From the NCBI GenBank assembly GCA_016839635.1, contig JAEOTV010000227.1:1-13013 (forward strand): 13,013 nucleotides of DNA, written 5' to 3'. Shown piece by piece: positions 1 to 6,778 of the stretch (positions within the stretch are counted from its first letter, which is position 1; each line of letters begins with the position of its first letter). The DNA comes from Promethearchaeota archaeon. GTDB lineage: Archaea > Asgardarchaeota > Lokiarchaeia > Sigynarchaeales > SOKP01. A program made the translations under genes and the position numbers. Below the pieces are notes generated by a model. The model did not search any database. It saw nothing but the letters and a program-made list of their open reading frames with translations, and was not told the DNA's origin.

Positions 1-906
1 AAGAGGAGTAATTACTTCCTGCCAAATTTTCATAATTTGAACAACCAGTTTTGTAAGGATTAAAAATAGTGCTATTGTATCAGCTTTAAATATCTTAAAT
101 TTCTCCTTTATATAGTCAACTCTTTCGTAGATTGATCCTATAATATATACAAATAATAATAAATCAATGAAAAATGAAAAAATATCATATGGACCACTGT
201 CAATAAAAAGAAATTCTGCTAAGAGGTCCACAACAAGATAAACAACGTAAAAGTAAGTTAATAAATTAAATAATGAAATATAAGCTGCCAGTTTCTTAGT
301 AAATATTAATCTAATTAGAGCAATTCCTATTATTGTTATTATAATTAGAAAAAGGTAAAAGAAACTTCTGGCTATGTTTGTACTTCCTAAGAGGGGGGCA
401 TTATTAAAAAACCTCATTGTTAAAGAAATAAACCACCATGTAAGAAAGAAAAATAAGGCAAATTCGAGAATTCGTGTGAATATTCTTGAACGTTTCTTTT
501 TGTATAAGTAATCATCAACTTTTAATGATGTGTCCATACATAGTTTATATGCAAAAAACGCAATTAAAATGGAATCAGCAAAAGCAAAAAAAATGAATAT
601 ATAAATTACATTCCACCTAAAAATCCAGAAAACGGGGATTGCTAAAATTATAGCGATAATTATTATCAGCGTGCCCATTTCATTAATCTGTTTGAAAAAT
701 GAGATTATAAGTAATACAAAAGTAAATGCTGCTAATGCTCCTATAACAAATAAAAAATATCGTCCAAATTCAAAATTTCCAAAAATATCAAATATAAATG
801 TGAAGAGAAACCAAGATATGACGAATAAGACAACAATAATCAATAGCAGAGTCTTTTTTGAAAGATTCTTTAAACCAGAAATAAATCTCATTTTTAATTT
901 ACTCAT
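1..906 (-). CDS. Multi-pass membrane protein, unknown function (partial, C-terminus beyond left edge)
   Basis: Reading the minus strand from the ATG at 906 gives 302 codons without a stop, running off the left edge, so the C-terminus is missing. After a short basic N-terminus (Lys/Arg at residues 3-18) come about eight or nine hydrophobic segments: roughly residues 19-40, 50-71, 79-96, 99-120, 146-164, 180-198, 207-230, 243-260 and possibly 275-290. The positive loop at about 134-142 (KKKRSR) suggests a cytoplasmic side. Unusual in-membrane residues are a WW pair at 157-158 and Asp at 111, 227 and 248. I do not recognise a family; no transporter, kinase or protease signature is visible. It is divergent from the MFS gene across a 188-base gap and is probably an independent transcription unit. 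The coding reading is secure (long open frame, normal codon use, clear membrane pattern); the function is unknown. Confidence 0.85.
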   Translation of the reverse strand, partial: MSKLKMRFISGLKNLSKKTLLLIIVVLFVISWFLFTFIFDIFGNFEFGRYFLFVIGALAAFTFVLLIISFFKQINEMGTLIIIIAIILAIPVFWIFRWNVIYIFIFFAFADSILIAFFAYKLCMDTSLKVDDYLYKKKRSRIFTRILEFALFFFLTWWFISLTMRFFNNAPLLGSTNIARSFFYLFLIIITIIGIALIRLIFTKKLAAYISLFNLLTYFYVVYLVVDLLAEFLFIDSGPYDIFSFFIDLLLFVYIIGSIYERVDYIKEKFKIFKADTIALFLILTKLVVQIMKIWQEVITPL

Positions 907-1094
907 GATGTTTTGATATAAAATTTGTTAATATACAATATGTTAATTAATTTTTTTATAAAATCAGAAATAAATTCACGTTTATGTACAAAACCGATAA
1001 GAAGCTTTGCTTAGCTATTTTTAATTTATTAAAAGAATGTTTTTAACTTTCAAATTATTCATAAAAGTATAAAAATATTCAAGTGAATAAGTTT
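907..1094. promoter_or_regulatory. Divergent promoter region between membrane protein and MFS transporter
   Basis: AT-rich intergenic DNA between two divergent genes. On the plus strand a TATA-like stretch (GTATAAAAAT, 1067-1076) lies about 24 bases before the ATG at 1095, the spacing expected for a leaderless archaeal transcript. On the minus strand TTTTATAAA-like sequence around 955-965 and TTTTATAT around 917-925 are candidate boxes for the gene starting at 906. No operator-like palindrome stands out. Confidence 0.4.
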
Positions 1095-2306
1095 ATGTCT
1101 GAAGAACAAAAAGTTAGGAATCGTTGGATTGTGGTTATCGGAGCTATTCTGATTCAATTAGCTTTAGGAACAATATATTCATGGGGGACACTTACTCAAT
1201 TTGTTAGTCCTTATGTGAGTGAAATTGAGGAAGTTACTGTTTATATATTTGGTGTTGGATTGCTATCTTTCGCCATAACAATGATTTTTGCTGGTAAATT
1301 ACAACAAAAATATGGTCCACGAAATATTGCTATTTTAGGAGGAATTTTAATGGGTGGAGGTGTAATTTTATCTTCACTTATGACTACATTTATTGGTTTA
1401 TTAATCACTTATGGTATCATCTTTGGTATGGGGATTGGATTTGGTTATGTATGCCCAATTGCTTCAGCAAGCAAATGGTTTCCAGATAAAAAAGGATTTA
1501 TAAATGGTATTGCTGTTGCGGGATTTGGTGCTGGTTCATTTGTTTTCAATTATGTAATACGAGCACTTACGACGACTTTTAATATCCCAATAATGTTTAT
1601 CATCCTAGGAATTATATACTTGGTATTGATTATTGGAGGAGCAATGGCATTAAGCAATCCTCCAGAAGGCTGGAAGCCAAAAGGTTGGGAACCATCCGCT
1701 CCATCTGAAAAAAGTGGGATTTCAGGACTTGAATTTGAGCGAAAAAAGACAATAAAGCTACCACAATTTTGGATGCTTTGGGCAACTTTCATTTTAAGTG
1801 CTATATCAGGATTAATGGTAATTGGATCTTATTCTAGGTTCATTGAATCATACTTAATAGTTGATTTTGTATTAATTGGGAGTTTAGCAGCATTGTTCAA
1901 TGGTTTAGGAAGAATAGTTTGGGGTAAGTTAGCAGATTTAATTTCTTACAAAAAAGCAATGTATCTAATGTTTTCGATCCAAGCAATACTATTGCTTCTT
2001 TACTTTACAACAAATGTTAATGAAATATACTTTTTAATAATGACATGTGCGATATATTTCTGTTTTGGAGGAAATTTCAGTTTGTTTCCAACTGCTACTG
2101 CAGATTTATTTGGAATGAAGAACTTAGGTCCGAATTACGGCATGGTTTTTACCGCTTACGGAATTGCTGGATTCATGGGTGCCACAATGGTAAATACATT
2201 TGTTACATTATTTGGAGGGTATTTAAGCTTGTTTATAATCATGGGGATTATGTCGTTTGGGGCCACTTTAGTAGCTTATTTAATAAAACCCCCTAGTCGA
2301 AAATAG
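1095..2306 (+). CDS. MFS transporter, oxalate/formate antiporter (OFA)-like; candidate sulfosugar or organosulfonate carrier
   Basis: A 403-residue inner-membrane transporter with about 12 helices. OFA hallmarks: N-terminal NRWIVVIGAILIQLALG; motif-A-like GKLQQKYGPR after helix 2; WFPDKKGFINGIAVAGFG in helix 4/5; the NPPEGWKPKGW signature before the central loop (about residues 188-198); and NYGMVFTAYGIAGF near helix 11. The C-half has GRIVWGKLAD, whose Arg (residue 273) I tentatively match to OxlT Arg272. OxlT Lys355 appears to be replaced by Tyr in TAYG, so oxalate is an unlikely substrate. An upstream in-frame GTG at 1083 would add four residues; I chose the ATG at 1095 because the TATA-like box at 1067-1076 sits about 24 bases ahead and homologues begin near this Met. 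It lies directly upstream of a sugar isomerase and a sulfoquinovosidase-like enzyme on the same strand, so import of sulfoquinovosyl glycerol or export of a C3 sulfonate is plausible but inferred. Confidence 0.88.
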   Translation: MSEEQKVRNRWIVVIGAILIQLALGTIYSWGTLTQFVSPYVSEIEEVTVYIFGVGLLSFAITMIFAGKLQQKYGPRNIAILGGILMGGGVILSSLMTTFIGLLITYGIIFGMGIGFGYVCPIASASKWFPDKKGFINGIAVAGFGAGSFVFNYVIRALTTTFNIPIMFIILGIIYLVLIIGGAMALSNPPEGWKPKGWEPSAPSEKSGISGLEFERKKTIKLPQFWMLWATFILSAISGLMVIGSYSRFIESYLIVDFVLIGSLAALFNGLGRIVWGKLADLISYKKAMYLMFSIQAILLLLYFTTNVNEIYFLIMTCAIYFCFGGNFSLFPTATADLFGMKNLGPNYGMVFTAYGIAGFMGATMVNTFVTLFGGYLSLFIIMGIMSFGATLVAYLIKPPSRK

Positions 2307-2315
2307 GTCATATAA

Positions 2316-2335
2316 TTTTTTTCTTTTTCTTTTTT
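2316..2335 (+). terminator. T-rich archaeal terminator after the MFS gene
   Basis: Nearly uninterrupted T-run with a few C residues starting 10 bases after the transporter stop codon. Archaeal RNA polymerase terminates at such U-rich tracts without a hairpin. It suggests that at least part of MFS transcription ends before the isomerase, which has its own weak TATA-like stretch (TTTAAAATC, about 2358-2366). Confidence 0.5.
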
Positions 2336-2375
2336 ATTCTAAGTTAATTGTGAAATGTTTAAAATCAATAAATAA

Positions 2376-3704
2376 ATGGTTAAATTAATGAAACAAAATA
2401 TTCGAATCGGAGTTGTCTGTCTCGCACGGAAAACTTTTGATTATTTAGCGGCTTCTTTGATTTATAATAAGATACAAAATAACCTAAAATCCATTGAAAA
2501 GGTGGAATGGGAATTTGTTAATTCTCTAGTTATAGATATTGAAGATGCACAGACAGCTGCTCATTATCTTGCTCCAAAAGAAATAGATGGTTTAGTTTGT
2601 ATTAGTGGAACATTTGCTTTAGGACATTTAATATTAGAATTAAATAAAATCATAGAAAAACCAATATTATTATGGGGTTTAAATGAATTACCGTACGATG
2701 GGGGGAAAATACGGCTTAATTCTGTGTGTGGGATAAATCTGAATGCATCAAATCTCTATAAAGCCGGAATAAAAAACTACTATGTTATAATTGGAGATCA
2801 AATTGATGATAATTGGATAGACGCTATTAGAATAATTAAAACCTTTAAGACAATACATTTAGGAATGATTGGCTCTAGAGCTAAGGGTTTTTTCAATTTA
2901 GATGTAGATGAGTTGGATTTATATAAACAAGTGGGTATCCTTATAGATCACTATGAATTAAATGAAATTTTCAATTTTAAAGTCGATCAAAAGTCAATTA
3001 GTAAACGTAAATCACAAATACAAAATATTTTTGATGTTTCAAATATATCAGAAGATCAAATAGAGAAGGTAGCTGATTTAATTGTAAAATTTGATAATTT
3101 TATAAAACTTAATAATTTAGATGCAATAGCGATTAGATGTTGGCCTGAATTTGCAGCAGATTTTGGAATATCCCCCTGTGCAGCTATGTCAGTTTTACAA
3201 TCGGAAAATAAAATTTTAACTTGTGAGGGAGATATTTTAGGCTCCCTTTCTATGCTTGCACATAAAGCTATTGGTGCCGAAACTCCTTTTATAGCGGATT
3301 TTTCTCAAATTAATTTTGAAGAGAATTTTGGTTTGATGTGGCATTGTGGTGTAGCTGCATGTAATTTATGGGACGGTGAGTGTATCAGATCCTTAGATCC
3401 GTATTTTGCAGGAGGTAAGGGAGTTACTGCTGATTTTGTAATGAAACCTGGAGAAATTTCTATGTTAAGAATTGATTATGCTCCAGGAGAATATCGAATA
3501 TTTTTACAAAAAGCAATTGGTATCCCTATGAAGAAAGAACTAAAAGGGACCTATATTAAAGTAAAGTTTGAAGAGAATGTTAGAAAAGTATTAAATAAAG
3601 TAATCAATAATGGAATTGCACATCATATTTCAGTAGTATATGGCGATTTTATAAAACCATTTGAAATTTTTGCTAAAATAAAAGGATGGAATATTATAAA
3701 ATAA
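2376..3704 (+). CDS. L-fucose/L-arabinose isomerase-family sugar isomerase; candidate sulfoquinovose isomerase
   Basis: A 442-residue cytoplasmic protein of the FucI/AraA-type ketol isomerases. The N-terminal part (about 9-165) looks like the Rossmann-like domains of the family. The C-terminal part carries the active-site pattern: CEGD (Glu284), IADFSQ (Asp308), WHCG (His323) and GIAHH (His416/417). Glu284 and Asp308 are 24 residues apart, the same spacing as the metal ligands Glu337 and Asp361 of E. coli FucI; His416 or His417 would match FucI His528. It is shorter than FucI (about 590 residues), as are the archaeal and clostridial relatives. A second in-frame Met is at 2388 (residue 5), with a weak TATA-like stretch about 26 bases upstream of it. 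The stop is 4-13 bases before the start of the sulfoquinovosidase-like gene, so the two are almost certainly co-transcribed. Conversion of sulfoquinovose to sulfofructose is inferred from this neighbour. Alternatives are another aldose/ketose pair. Confidence 0.87.
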   Translation: MVKLMKQNIRIGVVCLARKTFDYLAASLIYNKIQNNLKSIEKVEWEFVNSLVIDIEDAQTAAHYLAPKEIDGLVCISGTFALGHLILELNKIIEKPILLWGLNELPYDGGKIRLNSVCGINLNASNLYKAGIKNYYVIIGDQIDDNWIDAIRIIKTFKTIHLGMIGSRAKGFFNLDVDELDLYKQVGILIDHYELNEIFNFKVDQKSISKRKSQIQNIFDVSNISEDQIEKVADLIVKFDNFIKLNNLDAIAIRCWPEFAADFGISPCAAMSVLQSENKILTCEGDILGSLSMLAHKAIGAETPFIADFSQINFEENFGLMWHCGVAACNLWDGECIRSLDPYFAGGKGVTADFVMKPGEISMLRIDYAPGEYRIFLQKAIGIPMKKELKGTYIKVKFEENVRKVLNKVINNGIAHHISVVYGDFIKPFEIFAKIKGWNIIK

Positions 3705-3717
3705 GAAAGTGTTTTTT

Positions 3718-5691
3718 ATGTTAAAATTTGAGCAAATAACAAATGGCTTCAGGTTATATTTTAAAGAGTTTCTGTTTTTGGAACACACTCATTTAAATCC
3801 TTGTTTTTATTTAGGACAGGGTATTGGACGCTTCAAAATGCATCACGGTCACTTTAAAATACGAGAAAAACAAGTAAGAAAAATGGTTCTCAAGAAATAC
3901 GATTTAATATCACAGACTACAAATACAGTAGAATTAAGATTTCTAGGACAAGAACAAGAGTTAAAAGTAAAAATAAAAATTGAAAATAACAATTTAAAGA
4001 TAAAATTTTATTGCCCAAATTCAGAGATAAATCGTTTTTGGATAAGGATTGCTGCTAACAAAGAAGAAGCCATTTATGGTTGTGGAGAGCAATTTTCGGA
4101 ACTAAATCTGAGAGGAAAAGAGGTCCCCCTATGGGTTGAGGAACAAGGAGTTGGCAGAGGAGATCCTCCAATCTCAGGTGATTGGTATACCACATATTAT
4201 CCTCAGCCTACATTTGTTTCTTCAGAAAACTATTTTTGCCATTGTGAATGTTCGAGTTATGCTAAGTTTGCTTTTATTAATAAAGAATTTCATGAATTAT
4301 ATATTTGGAGTGTCCCTGAAGCAATCTTATTTGGGAAATTTGATACTGCTCTTGAAGTTATTAGTAATCTCTCAGAATATTTAGGTAGGCAACCTAAACT
4401 ACCAGATTGGGTTTTTGATGGAATATGGTTAGGTGTTCAGGGGGGCAAAAATATTGTGGAAGAAAAAATTAATAAATGTTTAGAATATGGTGTTAAGATC
4501 GTTGCTGTATGGTGTCAGGATTGGCAAGGTATTCATATGCAGGGCGCACAGAAAAGACTTATTTGGAATTGGGAATATGACGAAGATTTATACCCAGATT
4601 TACCAAAATTTATCCAAGATTTAAACAAAAAGGGAATTAAATTTCTTGGTTATATCAATTCTATGCTTGCAAAAGATACGGATCAATATATAGAAGCTTT
4701 AAACAAAGATCTTTGTGTTAAAAATATAGATGGAAAATTATATAAAATCATTACGGATAGCGGCGAAAAATCTCTTCTTGATTTGAGTAATCCAAAAACA
4801 ATTGAATGGTTAAAACAGATTATAAAAGAAAACATGATTAAAATTGGGTTGTCTGGATGGATGGCAGATTATGGAGAGTATTTACCAGTTGATTCAATTA
4901 TATATTCTGGAGAAAATTCTGAGATTTTTCATAATAAATACCCTGTTATTTTTGCAAAAGCTAATCTACAAGCAATTAAAGAATCTGGAAAACAAGGGGA
5001 TATAGTTTTTTTTACAAGAGCAGGTTATTCAAGGATATCAAAATATACTACTTTAGTATGGGCGGGAGATCAACTTGTTAACTGGAGTATGCATGACGGA
5101 TTAGCGACTGTTATCCCTGCTGGAATTTCGTTAGGAATATGCGGAATTGGTTATTATCATTTTGATATAGGCGGTTTTCATAGTTTCGGACAATATATAA
5201 GAGATAAAGAAGTTTTTATGCGCTGGGCAGAATTTAGTGCATTTACGATGATAATGAGAACTCATGAAAGTATCAAACCGTATGATAACTGGCAATTTGA
5301 TTCAGACGAAGAGTGTATTATTCATTTCAGTAAAATGAGTCAAATATATGTCCACTTAAAACCATACTTAAAAGAACTCTCAAAAGAATATATTAAAACA
5401 GGTATTCCTCCTATTCGAGCATGCTACTTGCATTATGAAAATGATCTTGAACTCCATAAATTAAAATATCAATACCTTCTGGGTCATGATTTACTAGTAG
5501 CACCAGTGATTAAAGCAAATATAAAAGAATGGAACATCTATCTTCCTAATGATATTTGGGTCCATATTTGGTCTGGAATTAGGTATCAAGGAGGATGGGT
5601 CACAGTGGAAGCCCCAGTAGGGAAACCTCCTGTTTTTTATAGGAAAGCGTCTGGATTTTCTAATCTATTTGATTCAATTAAAAAGTTTTAA
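3718..5691 (+). CDS. yihQ: Sulfoquinovosidase-like glycoside hydrolase family 31 enzyme
   Basis: A 657-residue GH31 protein with no signal peptide, hence cytoplasmic. Similarity to E. coli YihQ (678 residues, recalled from memory) extends from the N-terminal beta domain (YGCGEQFS, PLWVEEQGVGR, PQPTFVSS) to the C-terminal end (LKYQYLLGHDLLVAPV, GKPPVFYR). Numbered from the ATG at 3718, the nucleophile is Asp384 (WMADYGEYLP) and the acid/base is Asp451 (WAGDQ). The sulfonate-recognition residues Gln262, Gln288, Arg301 and Trp304 of YihQ correspond to Gln241 (LGVQGG), Gln267 (WCQDW), Arg280 and Trp283 (KRLIW). All are at a constant offset of 21 residues with no gaps between them. YihQ Tyr508, in the sulfonate pocket, is Phe487 here (FDIGGF). 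The expected reaction is hydrolysis of alpha-sulfoquinovosides such as sulfoquinovosyl glycerol to sulfoquinovose. A GTG at 3709 would add three residues; neither start has a strong ribosome binding site, and I prefer the ATG. It is probably co-transcribed with the isomerase. Confidence 0.92.
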   Translation: MLKFEQITNGFRLYFKEFLFLEHTHLNPCFYLGQGIGRFKMHHGHFKIREKQVRKMVLKKYDLISQTTNTVELRFLGQEQELKVKIKIENNNLKIKFYCPNSEINRFWIRIAANKEEAIYGCGEQFSELNLRGKEVPLWVEEQGVGRGDPPISGDWYTTYYPQPTFVSSENYFCHCECSSYAKFAFINKEFHELYIWSVPEAILFGKFDTALEVISNLSEYLGRQPKLPDWVFDGIWLGVQGGKNIVEEKINKCLEYGVKIVAVWCQDWQGIHMQGAQKRLIWNWEYDEDLYPDLPKFIQDLNKKGIKFLGYINSMLAKDTDQYIEALNKDLCVKNIDGKLYKIITDSGEKSLLDLSNPKTIEWLKQIIKENMIKIGLSGWMADYGEYLPVDSIIYSGENSEIFHNKYPVIFAKANLQAIKESGKQGDIVFFTRAGYSRISKYTTLVWAGDQLVNWSMHDGLATVIPAGISLGICGIGYYHFDIGGFHSFGQYIRDKEVFMRWAEFSAFTMIMRTHESIKPYDNWQFDSDEECIIHFSKMSQIYVHLKPYLKELSKEYIKTGIPPIRACYLHYENDLELHKLKYQYLLGHDLLVAPVIKANIKEWNIYLPNDIWVHIWSGIRYQGGWVTVEAPVGKPPVFYRKASGFSNLFDSIKKF

Positions 5692-5700
5692 TTAAATTAT

Positions 5701-6519
5701 TCAATTTCTTAGAATTAAGCTAATTGCTTCATTAGGGCATTTTGAGATACAAATTCCACATCCAAAACATCTTACTGGATCGAATTGGATCTTGTCATTG
5801 ATAATAATTCTTGCTCCAAAATGACACCATGTTTCACAGGTTCCACAATTAATACATTTCTTTGAATCTGTTATTGTGATAAAATCACTCTTAATCATCT
5901 GTGGAGAACCATATTTAAGAAATCTATTGAGCACTACACAACAACAAGGACAACAATTACATATTATATAATAAAATTGTGGATTTGGAAAATATATTAA
6001 CTGATGAACTAATCCTCTTTTATCACATTCTTCAAGTAGATCTTCAATTTCTTTTTTTGTTACTTTCTTTAAGTTATGAGATTTATACGGAATTTCATAA
6101 AGAGATTTTCCAAAACCGAGATGAATACATGAAAACAAAGGATGATCACAATTTGGCTCTTCATATTTCCTCTGAACAGACCGACAATAGCACCAACTTA
6201 TCCCTACAATACTTGAGCGCTTAATTGTTTCTAAAATTTCTTGAGAAGAGATAAATTTTGAATCAAAACTAATATTTTTGCCCATAGGGATAACTTTTCC
6301 ACCCCAACGCCCTTTTAAAAGATGTTTATTAATTGTTCCCATAGTATAGACGTTGAATCTTTTGTCATATCTCCGAAAAAACTCAAGAATATAGAATTCA
6401 AAAACACCCAATAGACTTGATAATAGTTTTCCTAAAGCTGGTATTTTTTCTAAAATTATATCAATCTTGGATTTAAAATCTCTATTAGGTATTGATTCCA
6501 ATTTATTTATTACCATCAT
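5701..6519 (-). CDS. Cys-rich 4Fe-4S ferredoxin-type protein with extra cysteine clusters
   Basis: A 272-residue soluble iron-sulfur protein. The C-terminus is a two-cluster ferredoxin: Cys222, 225, 228, 232 (CxxCxxCxxxC) and Cys251, 254, 257, 261, the latter followed by the usual Pro. In the first motif the residue after the last Cys is His instead of Pro. Upstream are two further Cys groups: WCYCR...CDHPLFSC (Cys110, 112, 124, 131) and CNCCPCCC (Cys187, 189, 190, 192-194). This layout recurs in annotated 4Fe-4S binding proteins of anaerobic archaea and bacteria, whose role is mostly unknown; electron transfer is inferred. The first 60 residues are helical and amphipathic, with no transmembrane segment I trust. 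ATGs at 6519 and 6516 are equivalent starts. A TATA-like box lies about 45-52 bases upstream. It converges on the glycosidase gene with only 9 bases between stops, so it belongs to a different transcription unit. Confidence 0.88.
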   Translation of the reverse strand: MMVINKLESIPNRDFKSKIDIILEKIPALGKLLSSLLGVFEFYILEFFRRYDKRFNVYTMGTINKHLLKGRWGGKVIPMGKNISFDSKFISSQEILETIKRSSIVGISWCYCRSVQRKYEEPNCDHPLFSCIHLGFGKSLYEIPYKSHNLKKVTKKEIEDLLEECDKRGLVHQLIYFPNPQFYYIICNCCPCCCVVLNRFLKYGSPQMIKSDFITITDSKKCINCGTCETWCHFGARIIINDKIQFDPVRCFGCGICISKCPNEAISLILRN

Positions 6520-6778
6520 ATTTCAATAAATCTCATGGAATGTATTAGCTATACATCCATAAATTTATATATATTTATTAGCTGAAATATTCATAAATAG
6601 AGCTGAATTCAAATAGATATTATAGATATATATTAAACTCATAGATTCCATTTAAAAATAATGCTAACTAGTTGCATATTTTAACTAAATATATTATAAT
6701 AAATATATCATCTTTAAATTACTAAAAGAAATACTGAGAGATATAAGTAGAAATCGCAATAAAAATAAAAATAATTAA
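6520..6778. other. Divergent intergenic region upstream of the 4Fe-4S and giant membrane protein genes
   Basis: 259 bases of very AT-rich DNA without a credible ORF. It holds the minus-strand TATA-like box at 6564-6571, an imperfect direct repeat (AGCTGAA...TTCA..AATAG, 6580-6600 and 6601-6616), and an ATATAAG stretch near 6740-6747 that lies about 35 bases before the plus-strand ATG at 6779. Confidence 0.4.
6564..6571 (-). promoter_or_regulatory. TATA-like box for the 4Fe-4S protein gene
   Basis: On the minus strand this reads TATATAAA within a longer AATATATATAAATTT stretch. Initiation about 25 bases downstream would give a leader of roughly 20-25 bases before the ATG at 6519. The surroundings are very AT-rich, so chance matches are common. 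Confidence 0.35.

Noticed and set aside
671..916. Open plus-strand frame of about 81 codons
   Set aside because: It lies antisense to the minus-strand membrane protein gene, whose 302-codon frame has a clear transmembrane pattern; the plus frame is Asn/Lys-rich antisense sequence.
1550..1792. Minus-strand frame of 80 codons inside the MFS gene
   Set aside because: A shadow of a well-supported transporter with family motifs throughout this interval.
2045..2296. Plus-strand frame of 83 codons, Cys/Trp-rich
   Set aside because: Another reading frame of the transporter C-terminus; no independent start signal.
1095..2306. Oxalate/formate exchange as the transporter function
   Set aside because: The family membership stands, but the apparent loss of the helix-11 Lys and the sulfosugar context argue against oxalate. 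No formyl-CoA transferase or oxalyl-CoA decarboxylase is nearby.
4136..4384. Plus-strand frame of 82 codons
   Set aside because: Overlaps the sulfoquinovosidase-like gene entirely in another frame, where the real frame aligns with YihQ.
3718..5691. Generic alpha-glucosidase or alpha-xylosidase assignment for the GH31 gene
   Set aside because: The Gln-Gln-Arg-Trp sulfonate set at exact YihQ spacing and the end-to-end match to YihQ favour a sulfoquinovosidase; only the Phe487 position is generic.
5979..6224. Plus-strand frame of 81 codons
   Set aside because: Antisense to the Cys-cluster region of the 4Fe-4S protein, which is clearly the coding strand.
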